Shown: positions 37,766-48,215, counted from the stretch's first letter. The stretch: DNA of 64,000 bases from Anaerobiospirillum sp. NML120448 (GCF_023050945.1 NZ_JALKIM010000009.1:21034-85033), one strand, 5' to 3'. The notes: generated from the sequence alone by a model not told the origin. A program made the numbers and translations.

Positions 37766-38782
37766 TTAGTTACCGCCATTTAAGCGACGATCAATTTCAG
37801 CCTCGTTGTCTAAAACAATTTGACGGCACTTAGCTGGTAAGGTGCGATCTTCCTTAGTGAGACGTAACCACTTGAGTGCATAGAATAATAAAGCACGACG
37901 GCAAGTATAAACAATAGTGCCGTTTGGCTCCATACCATAGTCAAGCTCAATAGCACGACGAGCACGCTCTGGAAGAGCTGGGTTAGCACAAAGCACTAAG
38001 TCAATTAAATCGTTCCAATCAGCATCTTCCTTATCGGTAGTGCCAACCTCTCTAAAGCCATTACCTAATGGATCTGGGAAGCGATCTGCTGGAGCTGAAA
38101 TTTCTGGTACATCACAGCTGATGATACGAGATAACACAAAGTCACGGAAATCGTGAGTATCATAGCAGTAAGCACGAACGTGCCAACGCATACCATCATA
38201 AGCAAAGCTGTGTGGTGCAATTAAGTGATCAGAGTTATTGTTGCTGCTTACACTCATGTAATAAATGTGTACTGCCATCTTGGAGCGAATAGCTTCTACG
38301 ATGTTGAACAATACATCGGAATTGATATTACGACGTGGAGGTGTAAAAGAAGCAACAGCTACAAAAGGAACAAAGCCAAAGTAATTGGAGCTTTGAGGTA
38401 ACTCATTACGACTTAAGGCTAATAAATTAGCTAAATAGTAGCTAGGAGAGCTTAAAGCAGGGAAAAGTGGCTTAAAGTCGTCAGAGCGAATGTAGTATTT
38501 GTGATGACGGTTGTAAGCAATGTTTAAGCGAGGTGGGTCTAAGTTTTGAACAATGCTGCAATAGCGAGAAACATCTAGTGAAGCTTGAGGTACAGAAATA
38601 CCGAAGAAATCAACAAGATCCTTACGGTTCATACGACCATCACAGCTTAAACGGAAGTCGATGAACTCTAAACGTCGCTGTTGATTCCACTTGCTATTAA
38701 TGGCTCTAATTTTTTCGCCACTAATATCCATCATTCCTGGAATACCAGCATCATTAGCATTGGATGTTTTGGCTGTTACCAT
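37766..38782 (-). CDS. BrxR/CapW-like WYL-domain transcriptional regulator
   Basis: The 338-residue protein has the three-part layout of BrxR/CapW repressors: an N-terminal winged helix (about 30-110, RRLEFIDFRLSCDGRMNRKDLVDFF), a WYL domain (about 165-240) with VHIYYMSVSS, LIAPHSFAYDGMRWHVRAYC and FRDFVLSRI, and a C-terminal WCX-like region. RWHVRAYC..FRDFVLSRI is very close to the BrxR pattern. Members repress BREX, CBASS and other phage-defence operons and are thought to sense nucleic-acid or nucleotide signals. Here it is not next to a recognised defence operon, so its target is open. GGATAAG precedes the ATG. Confidence 0.82.
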   Translation of the reverse strand: MVTAKTSNANDAGIPGMMDISGEKIRAINSKWNQQRRLEFIDFRLSCDGRMNRKDLVDFFGISVPQASLDVSRYCSIVQNLDPPRLNIAYNRHHKYYIRSDDFKPLFPALSSPSYYLANLLALSRNELPQSSNYFGFVPFVAVASFTPPRRNINSDVLFNIVEAIRSKMAVHIYYMSVSSNNNSDHLIAPHSFAYDGMRWHVRAYCYDTHDFRDFVLSRIISCDVPEISAPADRFPDPLGNGFREVGTTDKEDADWNDLIDLVLCANPALPERARRAIELDYGMEPNGTIVYTCRRALLFYALKWLRLTKEDRTLPAKCRQIVLDNEAEIDRRLNGGN

Positions 38783-40342
38783 ATTAACTTATCCTTACTA
38801 TATTTAGCACACAACAAAGTTATGTGTGACCTCAAACAACTCTACAGGTTGGATCGAACACAACTCAAAGGTCCAATTCGTTCCGACAAATGGTCTGTCC
38901 TTATATGATCCTTGCAGCTACTACTGCAATAAGCAGGACAGCCACAATTACCCATAAGTGCCCAAGATCAAAATTAACAACCAGCGCTTCTTTAATCAAA
39001 AAGAAGAAAGGTTACAAACTTAGGCTCACTAAACTGCAAAATCGATAAAGATTATTAAATGTAGTTTAATAAGCTGAATCTTACTTAAGCAAGCTATTAA
39101 AAACTTAAATTCGATAAATTGTTATATTATTTCTTTCATGAAGAATACGCTAGCTTGGCAAAGATTTAGTATCGTTTGTATCCATAAGCCAAGACTCTTC
39201 ATGACTAAAAGATATTATCAGTCAGAACTAGTTAGCAAAACACTGCTTTAGCTCACAAATATTATACAAAAATAACAAAATTTGTCCTATTGGTAGTAAA
39301 CATATTTATTTTTTCACTAGATCACGAAAGATATAGCTAATAATGCATAATAAACTTGAGTTTTAACCAGCACAAAGAACTAACTAACTCCCCAGTAAAA
39401 GCTTAAACTGCCCAAACAATTGCAGTATTTTTAAGCTTTAATAAACTAAATAAGCTACAGTGAGCCAGGTCTATAAAATAACGATCCCTAATTATCGTCT
39501 TAGCTACCTATCTAAAAAACCTTATGAGCTTCAAGTAACTAGTATTACTTTACCTCAACATATAATAATTATCTTACTCTTTTTTAGCCGTAAAAGCACC
39601 CTATAGCACACAATTAAAGCACTTTCTATCAAGATTACTCATAAGATCATTATTTTAATAAGTTAGGCACCCTCAAGCTTTCGCTATTTTTTTAATATCC
39701 CTCCCTACCAAGAGTCCATAAAATTAGAGCTTTAACCCCAATCACCCCTGAAACAGGGGCCTAGACCTAGGCCTAGCACAACCCTATTGTTTTGTCTTAC
39801 TTAAAAGACTATGGCTACTGTCATCCCTTGCCAAGGCAAAAGCCGTACGAGCACAAGCGCAGAGGCAAGGGCAGCCAGAGCGCAGCTGCTGTCATGCACT
39901 CAATTCCCAAAGAGCACGAGAGCTCAAGCGCTCGATGACTTGAGTGCTCAATTGACAAAAGCAAGGGATGAGAGCAGTAATTAATGCTGGCATACGTTAC
40001 ATTATCAACGCCCTACTATACCCTTTGGTGTCCTAGCCTAGTGGTTAAATTTAACCCCCATTACATACTAACGAACCAAAGTGCCACCTTAATTTGCTAA
40101 TTGTCTTGTGCTTTCCACAATTTTACTATCTGAGTAGGTTAGCGGTATTTGTGCAATGAGATTTCAATTTAACCACTAGGCTGTAACTTTTAGTAGATAG
40201 CACTAATGCTGACTTGATTGGCAGGATGCAGTACAAATTTTGGCTCTAAATAAGTAGTAATAAGTTAAATGGAGCTGGAGTATTTGTTTATAGAGGGGCT
40301 TTCTTATTTGGATGGTGGAGATTTTAGAAAGTGGCGTACCTA
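38783..40342. other. 1.6-kb gap with low-complexity islands
   Basis: No gene is seen. Around 39760-39960 lie CCTAGACCTAGGCCTAG and GCTCAAGCGCTCGATGACTTGAGTGCTC-like imperfect repeats. The plus-strand frame at 38681-38908 overlaps the WYL gene and is rejected. Confidence 0.4.
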
Positions 40343-40390
40343 AAAACAAAAAAGCACTTTACCTATGATGAATGGCATAGATAAAGTGCT
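40343..40390 (-). terminator. Terminator of the ROK regulator gene
   Basis: AGCACTTTA-CCTATG and CATAG-ATAAAGTGCT form a long stem. The minus strand continues with a T run. Confidence 0.85.
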
Positions 40391-40418
40391 ATTTGAAATA
40401 GGAAAAATTAAACAGCAA

Positions 40419-41432
40419 TTATGGCTGATGTGGATTGTTTACCTGTTGTAAACATAGAGTAATCATGCCTGAAACAATGTCATCACGGATCTTGTCGGTA
40501 ACATCAATCTTAGGCATTAATACAATTTCAGCCTCAGTACTTAATCTGCGCTTGAGACGGTCAGCCAGAGCAGGACCAGACTTTAAGCTCTCAGTGTAAA
40601 CCACAATTAAAGCTGGGTTTAATACGCAGGTAACAGCCTGTAAGGTACGCACAGCCAAGTCATCAGCAGCTTCTGGATCAAGTGGCAAAATACCTATGTT
40701 GTTATACATAGGGAAGTGCTTAACTTCACCAGCTAAGCCATCACGACCACGAATTAATGAGCCGTTATAGCAGAAAGAACAAACTGGAGAACGACCAGGC
40801 ACTAAAGCTAAGCCACATACGAACTCATATTGGAAGTGACGCTTAAATGCACCTAAAGTAGCGGCATTAATGTCAGTTTCAAAGAATACTGGTAGGTGGA
40901 AGCGATTCTTCATATGCTGAGCTAAGCGCTTGGATAAAGGATCACGACGCAAAGCAGAAGCCATACGACCACCAATGGTATCAGATGGCATAGAAATACC
41001 AATCATAGCGATCTTAGGATAACGCTCGATATAGTTTTCTACAGCAACTCTAAACTCATCAGTATGAACCTTTTGTAAAAGTTCCTCACGACGTTCAATG
41101 CACTCACCAAACAAGTCATGGATAGAGTAGCCAGCGTAATCGTGACCACCACGCTTGTAGCAGGAAATAATTAAAACCAGCTTATAAGCAGCATTAAAAT
41201 GGTAAGTGGTTGCTGGGCGACCCTTTAAGTTCTTAGTATGAGCACCAATCTTGACTTGACCAGACTGTACTAACTGACTTAAGAGTTTATTAACAGTAAC
41301 TACTGATAAACCTGTGAGCTTATTAAGTTTGGTAGCTGTAGATACCTGCTCCTTATGGAGGGTTCTAAGAACCATCTCAAGATTCTTCTCACGAATATCG
41401 TGACTCATTAATAATTGATTGAGATCTTTCAA
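40419..41432 (-). CDS. ROK-family transcriptional regulator
   Basis: The 337-residue protein combines an N-terminal winged helix-turn-helix (about 15-75; VSTATKLNKLTGLSVVTVNKLLSQLVQSGQV) with a ROK domain. ROK landmarks are ETDINAATLGAF and GLAGEVKH. The usual zinc-binding Cys cluster following GEVKH is absent, as is a clear ATP phosphate-binding loop, which fits a regulator rather than a sugar kinase. It may answer to a sugar or sugar phosphate from neighbouring loci. It stands alone between two long gaps. Confidence 0.85.
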   Translation of the reverse strand: MKDLNQLLMSHDIREKNLEMVLRTLHKEQVSTATKLNKLTGLSVVTVNKLLSQLVQSGQVKIGAHTKNLKGRPATTYHFNAAYKLVLIISCYKRGGHDYAGYSIHDLFGECIERREELLQKVHTDEFRVAVENYIERYPKIAMIGISMPSDTIGGRMASALRRDPLSKRLAQHMKNRFHLPVFFETDINAATLGAFKRHFQYEFVCGLALVPGRSPVCSFCYNGSLIRGRDGLAGEVKHFPMYNNIGILPLDPEAADDLAVRTLQAVTCVLNPALIVVYTESLKSGPALADRLKRRLSTEAEIVLMPKIDVTDKIRDDIVSGMITLCLQQVNNPHQP

Positions 41433-43090
41433 GTAATCACCCCAACTTACATATATTGCACTATATATAGTGTCTATCTAGCGTTTATCGCCCAGATAAA
41501 GTGTTAAGAATTTGCTCGTAAATCATCATTGCAATTTTTGTTAGTGATTATGTTTTGCTTATAACAAATAAATAAACACCAGTAAGGCTATTACTAGTCT
41601 TATTGCTCTTTTACATAATCAATGCGTTAGTAATGCGCCATGATGATTGGGTATTCGTTGCCAACAAAGGTATTTAATATCTAAGCATGCTGTTAATTAG
41701 GTCTTGGCATTAACCTAATGATTAAGCGCTATAGAGAAAATCTTGTCTATCTCTTGAGATTTCAAATGTCGCAGCTTAGCTATTATTATAGATCATTTAT
41801 TAAATACCCTAAGGTGCATTTATTAAAGCAAGATTAAATAATTGCTGCAATATAATTGCAATAAGTTATCAACTCCCATAAGTAAAGCTATCTACAAATT
41901 TTGCTCACTATTTAAAGTTTTATCTGCCAAGCTTACTTCTAAGGCATTAGCTATCACTTTAGCGCTGATACATTGTTCTCCACTTGCAAAAATATATTAG
42001 CTTTTATGCCATCAGTCCGTGCTCTACCAGCACAAACACCTGCCACCTCCCTATTAGCCCCTATTAGCTCCTATTAGCCCATGTCGTGTCCAATACGAAA
42101 GCGCAGATTACCGCTTGATCACATAGCTTCTTTACCGCCCTACCCTACCCTTTGCTCTTTTGTCCTCTACTGCTATTAGCAACTAGCCTACGGCCATTGG
42201 CCATTGGCCCACGGCCAATAGCCAGGGGCCAGGGGCCACCTGGCCTTGTGGTTACCTGACGTTTTGTGAGCTTAGCCATTGGTCAAATGATTAATGGGAT
42301 GGGCGTTACTTGGGAAAATACGCAACTTATGTTTACTTTTCTCTGATAAATATGTGGTAGCTAAGGCACATACAGCTGCTAGGTAAATATCTTTGACTTT
42401 ATAAAGCAGTTTGGAGGCGTACTGAGATGAGCTAAAGAAGATGCCGCTTGGGTTCACCGCCATGATACTTCATGCTCCAGCTCCTGCACTGACTTATTCT
42501 TATATAGTGATTCATATGGAATTGAGCTTGCTCAGGCTTTGGTAATGTAAAGATTATTGTGGAGGTGAGAGGTTTGCTGCGGTAGTGATTTTGGGGATTG
42601 TTGAGCGAATTTTCATAAAGAGATAGTGATTATGAAATTTTAATTTATGTCTTGTGCGCTTGATAATGGGCTTAAAGACTTGATTTTAGCTGATATCACA
42701 TAACACTGGAATGTAAGATAGCCCCTAAAATAGCAATATAAGTCATGTATTTTCCATAAGTAAAAGTAATAAAGCATTGTGACCCACAACACAGTATTAA
42801 AAATCTTTTGGCATATATATGGCCAGTAGATGCATCTTAAGCATTTTTTGGCTCTTTTAATATTTATTAAAATGTTTTTAATAATACTGTTTATTAATTT
42901 ATGGCTGTGTTTTGTTTTGTGATCTATAACTAATTAGCCATCAGAGCGTCTAATTGCGTTAGCCATAGCTTACATGGCTTAATACCTCAAAAATCAGGTT
43001 TTGATGCTATAGTAATTGTATTAGTATAGTTTTAATGGTGAACAAATTTATCATTACGCTTTATTTCTTACAGATTGGCACGAGTATTTT
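41433..43090. other. Gap upstream of the 2-oxoacid oxidoreductase operon
   Basis: A GGCCATTGGCC-type repeat island lies at 42180-42245, with a CTATTAGCCC repeat near 42050. The minus-strand frame 42272-42463 (63 codons) has GGAG upstream but matches nothing I know. The rest is AT-rich. Confidence 0.4.
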
Positions 43091-43106
43091 TGTGATTAAC
43101 TTCACA
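43091..43106 (+). promoter_or_regulatory. Perfect CRP-like site before the oxidoreductase operon
   Basis: TGTGA-TTAACT-TCACA has both conserved half-sites of the CRP consensus with the right 6-base spacer. It lies about 580 bp before the first gene, so the promoter is probably distant and the leader long. Confidence 0.55.
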
Positions 43107-43667
43107 ATAATCAGTGTGTACTTTACTAAAGTTGATTGTGCCTCAATAGCTTTTTAGCCTTTCTTTGTCTATATTGAAAAGCAAAGGAACAAACCTAAAA
43201 CGCTTGTGTGCTCCAAATTAAAGCACTTTGCACTTTTTAGGTTTAACACCTATCTATCATATTAGTTGTAAAAATTTGTAGCCTTTGCCAGTCCTTATTT
43301 TTTGATTAGTGTTGTTAAGTAAGCTAATTATTTTGCACATACAACTATGTATAGGATTTGGATGTTAGCTCCAATCTTTTCTACCTAATAATTCATAGGT
43401 GCTAGTTTTCTTTTGGATCTTTCCATTAGTTAATACTTAAACGTTAGGATTGTCTTCAAAGTTTTTGGAATTTCCTTTTGTTTTTGGTGGAGATTAACTT
43501 TTTTTCTGTCAAAAGTTATTTATAACAGCTATTAAGGTTACGATTTTTCCGTTTAGCCTATATGCATCAAAGATGGCTGTTTTATTACTCTACCTATGCA
43601 CTAGTCATAAGTATTTAGCTAACGCTAAGAAGAATTTGATTTGATGCAACATTTAAAGGAGCCTACT

Positions 43668-44246
43668 TTGCTTCAGATTAGATTACACGGCCGTGGTGGT
43701 CAAGGCGTAGTTACTGCAGCTGAAATGCTATCTTTAGCTGCATTCTTAGAAGGCCACTGTGCTCAGGCATTCCCAAGCTTCGGTTCTGAGAGAACTGGTG
43801 CTCCAGTTGTAGCTTATGCTCGTATCGACGAGAAAGAAATTAGAACTCACGAGCCAATTCTCTGCCCAGATGCAGTTGTAGTTCAAGATCGTACCTTATT
43901 ATCTGCTTTAGACGTATTTGCAGGTCTTTCAGATCAAGGTTACGCCATCATTAATACCAAGGAAGCTCCTGAAGAGATCGTTCCAGAGCTCGTAAAGCGT
44001 CTTCCAGAAGGTCACGTAATTACTGTTCCAGCTACTGACTTTGCTATGCAAAAGATTGGTCGTCCACTTCCAGGCGCACCTATGATTGCTTCTTTAGCTG
44101 CTGTAACTGGCATCTTTAAGTTAGAGTCAGTTCAAAAGTCATTCCAATCTCGCTACCCAGGTAAGGTAGGTGATGCTAACGCTGAGACTGCAGCTTTAGC
44201 CTACGAATTCATTATGAACGTCAAGAACGGAGGCACCAATGCTTAA
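43668..44246 (+). CDS. 2-oxoacid:acceptor oxidoreductase gamma subunit
   Basis: The product (about 193 residues) is the gamma domain of the pyruvate/2-oxoacid:ferredoxin oxidoreductase family: LQIRLHGRGGQGVVTAAEML at the start, FGSERTGAPVVAYARI, the acceptor-side motifs, and LPGAPMIASLAAVTGI. It associates with the alpha and beta subunits encoded next to oxidise a 2-oxoacid with CoA. An upstream ATG at 43644 gives eight extra residues, but AAAGGAG sits exactly before the TTG at 43668, which also fits family N-termini. It overlaps the alpha gene by 8 bases. Confidence 0.9.
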   Translation: MLQIRLHGRGGQGVVTAAEMLSLAAFLEGHCAQAFPSFGSERTGAPVVAYARIDEKEIRTHEPILCPDAVVVQDRTLLSALDVFAGLSDQGYAIINTKEAPEEIVPELVKRLPEGHVITVPATDFAMQKIGRPLPGAPMIASLAAVTGIFKLESVQKSFQSRYPGKVGDANAETAALAYEFIMNVKNGGTNA

Positions 44247-45492
44247 GCAAATCGAAGGTTCTCTTGGTATCGCTGAGGCCGTTGCACTTTGTCGTCCTGG
44301 TGCTGTTTGTGCTTACCCAATTTCCCCACAAACCCACATTGTAGAAAATGTTGGTAAGTTAGTAAAAGAAGGCAAGTTAGAGGACTGCGAGTTCATCAAC
44401 TGTGAGTCTGAGTTCTCCGCTATGTCTATCTCCATCGGTGCTAGCGCTGGTGGCGTTCGTACCTATACCGCTACTGCTTCCCAAGGCTTATTATTCATGG
44501 CCGAAGGTGTATACAATGCTTCTGGTTTAGGTTTACCAATCGTTATGACCGTAGCCTCTCGTGCTATCGGTGCTCCAATTAACATTTGGAACGATCACTC
44601 TGACTCTTTATCTCAGCGTGACTCTGGCTGGCTCCAATTATTCTGTGAGTCTAACCAGGATGCTGTTGATACCCACATTATGGCCTTCAAGATCGCAGAA
44701 GAAGTTGGTCTTCCAGTAATGGTCTTAATGGATGGTTACGTATTAACCCACGCTTTCGAGCGTTTAGACATCCCATCACAAGAGCAAATCGACTCCTTCT
44801 TACCTGAGTACCAGCCAACTGAGTACTTAGATCCTAAGGAGCCTATCTCTATGGGTGCTATGGTGGGCCCAGAGGCTTTCACCGAGGTTCGTCTCTTACA
44901 ACAACGTAAGATGTACAAGGCTCTTCCAGTTATCGAGCGTGTAACCAAGGAATACCGTGAATTAACTGGCCGCAACTCTGGTGGCTTAGTTGAGTGCTAT
45001 AACTGCGAAGGCGCAGACGTTAAGATCGTAATGGCTGGTTCCTCTGTAGGTACCGCTTTAGACGAGATCGAGCGTTTATCTAAGGAAGGCTACAAGGTTG
45101 GTATTATCTCCTTAAAGGCTTACCGTCCATTCCCATACGACGCTATGCGTGAGGCAATCGGCGATTGCAAGAACGTAGTAGTAGTAGAGCGTGCATTCTC
45201 CTTCGGTGCTCGCGGCATTATTGGTCCTGAGGTTGAACGTGCTGTTCGTGGCACTGGCACCGAGGTTCACTCTGTAATTGCTGGCTTAGGTGGTCGTGCT
45301 ATTTTAGGCTCAACCGTTAAGCGCATTGCAGACTTAGCTTTAGCTCATGAGCTCAAGGATGAAGTAACTTGGGTTGATGTTGATCCTAAGGTTCTCAACA
45401 ACTATCTCAAGGATGTTGAGGGTGTAACTTTCGCTGACGGCCCAGTTTCTGATACCGCTATTATCGACTCCGTCAAGAACGAGCGTAAATAG
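44239..45492 (+). CDS. 2-oxoacid:acceptor oxidoreductase alpha subunit
   Basis: The 417-residue alpha subunit contains the pyrimidine-binding domain of thiamine pyrophosphate (residues 5-240; GSLGIAEAVALCRPGAVCAYPISPQTHIVE with the 2-oxoacid binding loop, INCESEFSAMSISIGASAGG with the glutamate that activates TPP, and TATASQGLLFMAEG). A transketolase C-terminal-like domain follows (KIVMAGSSVGTALDEI..VGIISLKAYRPFP). The type is that of pyruvate or phenylglyoxylate oxidoreductases. GGAGG lies ahead of the ATG within the end of the gamma gene. Confidence 0.93.
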   Translation: MLKQIEGSLGIAEAVALCRPGAVCAYPISPQTHIVENVGKLVKEGKLEDCEFINCESEFSAMSISIGASAGGVRTYTATASQGLLFMAEGVYNASGLGLPIVMTVASRAIGAPINIWNDHSDSLSQRDSGWLQLFCESNQDAVDTHIMAFKIAEEVGLPVMVLMDGYVLTHAFERLDIPSQEQIDSFLPEYQPTEYLDPKEPISMGAMVGPEAFTEVRLLQQRKMYKALPVIERVTKEYRELTGRNSGGLVECYNCEGADVKIVMAGSSVGTALDEIERLSKEGYKVGIISLKAYRPFPYDAMREAIGDCKNVVVVERAFSFGARGIIGPEVERAVRGTGTEVHSVIAGLGGRAILGSTVKRIADLALAHELKDEVTWVDVDPKVLNNYLKDVEGVTFADGPVSDTAIIDSVKNERK

Positions 45493-45506
45493 TTTGGGAG
45501 ATCGCA

Positions 45507-46565
45507 ATGCTAGATAAAATTGACTTCTTACAGACTGGTTCCAACACCATCGGTAACCGTCTTTTAAACCCTTCCATGCGTGCCACTCAGGCTGCTGTTG
45601 ATCGTCCAAACAGCTTGACCTCTGGCCACCGTGCTTGCCAAGGTTGTGGTGAGGCTTTAGGTGCCCGTACCGCAATTGACGCAGCTATGCGTGCAACCAA
45701 TGGTCAGTTAATGGTATGTAATGCTACTGGCTGCTTGGAAGTATTCTCTACTCCATATCCAGAATCAGCATGGCGTTTACCATGGATCCACTCCTTATTC
45801 GGTAACGCAGCTGCTGTTGGTACTGGCTTAGCCGCTGCTGCTAAGGTACGTGCCAAGAAGTTTGGTGGTAAGGAAGTACGTGTTATCGCCCAGGGCGGTG
45901 ACGGTGGTACCACCGATATCGGTTTTGGTCCATTATCAGGTATGTTTGAGCGTAATGATGACGTTCTTTATATCTGCTATGACAACCAAGCATATATGAA
46001 CACTGGTGTACAGCGTTCTTCTGCTACCCCTCCATCAGCTCGTACTGCAACCACTCAGTTAGTTGGTTCCGAGCCAGGTTCTGATTGGGGTAAGGGCAAG
46101 AACGTTCCATTGATCGCAATGGCCCACGGTATTCCATACGTAGCAACCGCCACTGTAGCTGACTTACGTGACCTTGAGTACAAGGTTGAGAAGGCAATGA
46201 GCTACCACGGCGCTCGTTATATTCAAATTTTCGTACCATGCCCATTAGGCTGGGGTAGCGCTTCTTCAAGCACTGTTACCGTAGCTCGTTTAGCTGTTGA
46301 GACTGGCTTCTATCCAGTATTTGAGGCTGAATACGGCAAGGTTACCTCCGTACACAAGATCAAAGAGAAGCAACCAATTATCAACTTCTTAAAGCTACAG
46401 CGTCGTTACGCTCACTTATCTGGCAAGAAGGCTGATCCTAAGGTATTAGAGCGTCTTGAGATGATGTGTGATGAGAACATTCGTCAATACGACCTCATCG
46501 GCGATTCAATCCCAGAGACCGTACCAACTGCTATTCAGGCCTACGAGCGTAAAGAGTTGCTATAA
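45507..46565 (+). CDS. 2-oxoacid:acceptor oxidoreductase beta subunit
   Basis: The 352-residue beta subunit holds the diphosphate half of the TPP site: GDGGTTDIGFGPLSGMFERNDDVLYICYDNQAYMNTG has the GDG..N motif for Mg-TPP. Cysteines in HRACQGCGEALGAR, CNATGCLE and the later PCPLGW would bind the proximal 4Fe-4S cluster. Together with the gamma and alpha subunits it forms the decarboxylating core. The gene begins 14 bases after alpha, preceded by GGGAG. Confidence 0.93.
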   Translation: MLDKIDFLQTGSNTIGNRLLNPSMRATQAAVDRPNSLTSGHRACQGCGEALGARTAIDAAMRATNGQLMVCNATGCLEVFSTPYPESAWRLPWIHSLFGNAAAVGTGLAAAAKVRAKKFGGKEVRVIAQGGDGGTTDIGFGPLSGMFERNDDVLYICYDNQAYMNTGVQRSSATPPSARTATTQLVGSEPGSDWGKGKNVPLIAMAHGIPYVATATVADLRDLEYKVEKAMSYHGARYIQIFVPCPLGWGSASSSTVTVARLAVETGFYPVFEAEYGKVTSVHKIKEKQPIINFLKLQRRYAHLSGKKADPKVLERLEMMCDENIRQYDLIGDSIPETVPTAIQAYERKELL

Positions 46566-46578
46566 GGAGTTTTGAAAG

Positions 46579-48207
46579 ATGATGAAGAAACCATTCGCCA
46601 CTACCCTTGATCCAGCTTCTTCTTTAAGCAACCACACTGGTTCATGGCGTACTCTCCGTCCAGTTAATGTATTCAAGTTACCACCATGTAACAAGCAATG
46701 CCCAGCTGGTGAGAACATTCAACAGTGGCTCTACTTTGCCTCTGAGGGCGATTATGAGCACGCATGGCGTGTTTTAGTTGAGGATAATCCACTCCCAGCA
46801 TGTATGGGTCGTGTTTGCTATCACACCTGTGAAGGCAAGTGCAACCGTGGCTTCCTCGATGAGACTGTTGGTATTAACTCTGTAGAGCGTTTCTTAGGTG
46901 ACTATGCTCTTCAGCACAACTTAGCATTCAAGAAGCCAACCAAAGAGACTGGCAAGCGTGTCTTAATCATTGGTTCTGGCCCTGCTGGTTTATCCGCTGC
47001 TTACCACTTACGCCGTTTCGGCCATACTGTACACATTATGGAAATGGCTAAGCAAGCTGGTGGTATGATGCGTTATGGTATTCCAGTATACCGTCTACCA
47101 CGTAACATCTTAGACGCTGAAATTCAACGTATTCTCGACATGGGCGTAACCATTGAGTACGAGAAGAAGGTTGAAGACGTATTAGCTGAGAAGAATAAGG
47201 GCAACTATGATGCAGTTGTTATGGGCATGGGTGCCTCCTTATCTACCAACGTAGACATTCCTTCTGGTGATACCACTCGCGTATTAAGCGCATTAGAGGT
47301 TCTTGAGAAGGTTTCTACCGATGGCGATATTCAAATTGGCCGTAAGGTAGCTGTTTACGGTGGTGGTAATACCGCTGTTGACGTAGCTCGTTCTTTACGT
47401 CGTTTAGGCGCTGAGCCAATCATCGTTTACCGTCGTAACCGTGACAAGATGCCAGCCAACGAAGAAGAGATGGATGGTGCAATCGAGGAAGGTATTAATG
47501 TTAAGTGGTTATCCACCATTGATTCTGCCTCCTCTGAGGGCTTAAAGATCGAGAAGATGAAGCTCGACGAGTCTGGTTACCCACAACCATCTGGCGAGTA
47601 CGAAGAGCTTGCTGCTGACTCCGTTGTTTTAGCTATCGGTCAGAACGTTGATCTCTCTATCTTAAAGAGCGTTGAAGGCTTAGAGTTACAAAAGGACGCT
47701 GTTACTGTTAACACCACCACCTTTGAGACCACTGTTCCAGGCTTATTTGCCGCAGGTGACATGGTTCCAGGTGATCGTACCGTAACTGCTGCTATCGGTA
47801 TGGGTAAGCACGCAGCCCGTGGCGTAAATGGCTACTTATCTGGCCGTCCATACGTTAAGGCTCCAAAGCATGCTGATGCCCGTTACGAGGATATGCACCC
47901 TTACTACTACACCGATGCTCCTAAGAAGATCCGTGCTCAATTAGAGCTTGCACGTCGTACCACTACCTTCGACGAAGTTCAACACGGCTTAACTGAAGAG
48001 AATGCAATTTTCGAGGCTCGTCGTTGCTTATCATGCGGCAACTGTATGGAGTGCGATAACTGCTACGGTGTATGTCCAGATAACGCCATTATCAAGCTTG
48101 GCCCAGGCAAGCGCTATGAGTTCAATTATGACTACTGCAAGGGCTGTGGCGTATGTGCTCAAGAGTGTCCATGTGGCCACATTGAGATGGTTCCAGAGAA
48201 GATCTAA
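46579..48207 (+). CDS. GltD-like FAD/NAD(P) oxidoreductase with C-terminal 2x[4Fe-4S] ferredoxin domain
   Basis: The 542-residue protein has three parts. An N-terminal Fe-S region (about 30-110) has CNKQCPAG and CMGRVCYHTCEGKCNRG as in the glutamate synthase small subunit. A pyridine nucleotide-disulfide oxidoreductase part has FAD-binding IIGSGPAGLSAAYHLRR, NAD(P)-binding VYGGGNTAVDVARSLRR and the second FAD contact GLFAAGDMVPGDRTV. A C-terminal ferredoxin part (about 475-542) has CLSCGNCMECDNCYGVCP and CKGCGVCAQECPCG. It starts 13 bases after the beta gene. It replaces the usual small delta ferredoxin subunit and would pass electrons from 2-oxoacid oxidation to NAD(P), as in phenylglyoxylate:NAD oxidoreductase; the direction is inference. 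Confidence 0.9.
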   Translation: MMKKPFATTLDPASSLSNHTGSWRTLRPVNVFKLPPCNKQCPAGENIQQWLYFASEGDYEHAWRVLVEDNPLPACMGRVCYHTCEGKCNRGFLDETVGINSVERFLGDYALQHNLAFKKPTKETGKRVLIIGSGPAGLSAAYHLRRFGHTVHIMEMAKQAGGMMRYGIPVYRLPRNILDAEIQRILDMGVTIEYEKKVEDVLAEKNKGNYDAVVMGMGASLSTNVDIPSGDTTRVLSALEVLEKVSTDGDIQIGRKVAVYGGGNTAVDVARSLRRLGAEPIIVYRRNRDKMPANEEEMDGAIEEGINVKWLSTIDSASSEGLKIEKMKLDESGYPQPSGEYEELAADSVVLAIGQNVDLSILKSVEGLELQKDAVTVNTTTFETTVPGLFAAGDMVPGDRTVTAAIGMGKHAARGVNGYLSGRPYVKAPKHADARYEDMHPYYYTDAPKKIRAQLELARRTTTFDEVQHGLTEENAIFEARRCLSCGNCMECDNCYGVCPDNAIIKLGPGKRYEFNYDYCKGCGVCAQECPCGHIEMVPEKI

Positions 48208-48215
48208 TAGTTATC

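Noticed and set aside
42272..42463. 63-codon minus-strand ORF with GGAG upstream
   Set aside because: The ribosome-binding site is too far from the ATG and the product has no visible domain. A real small gene cannot be excluded.
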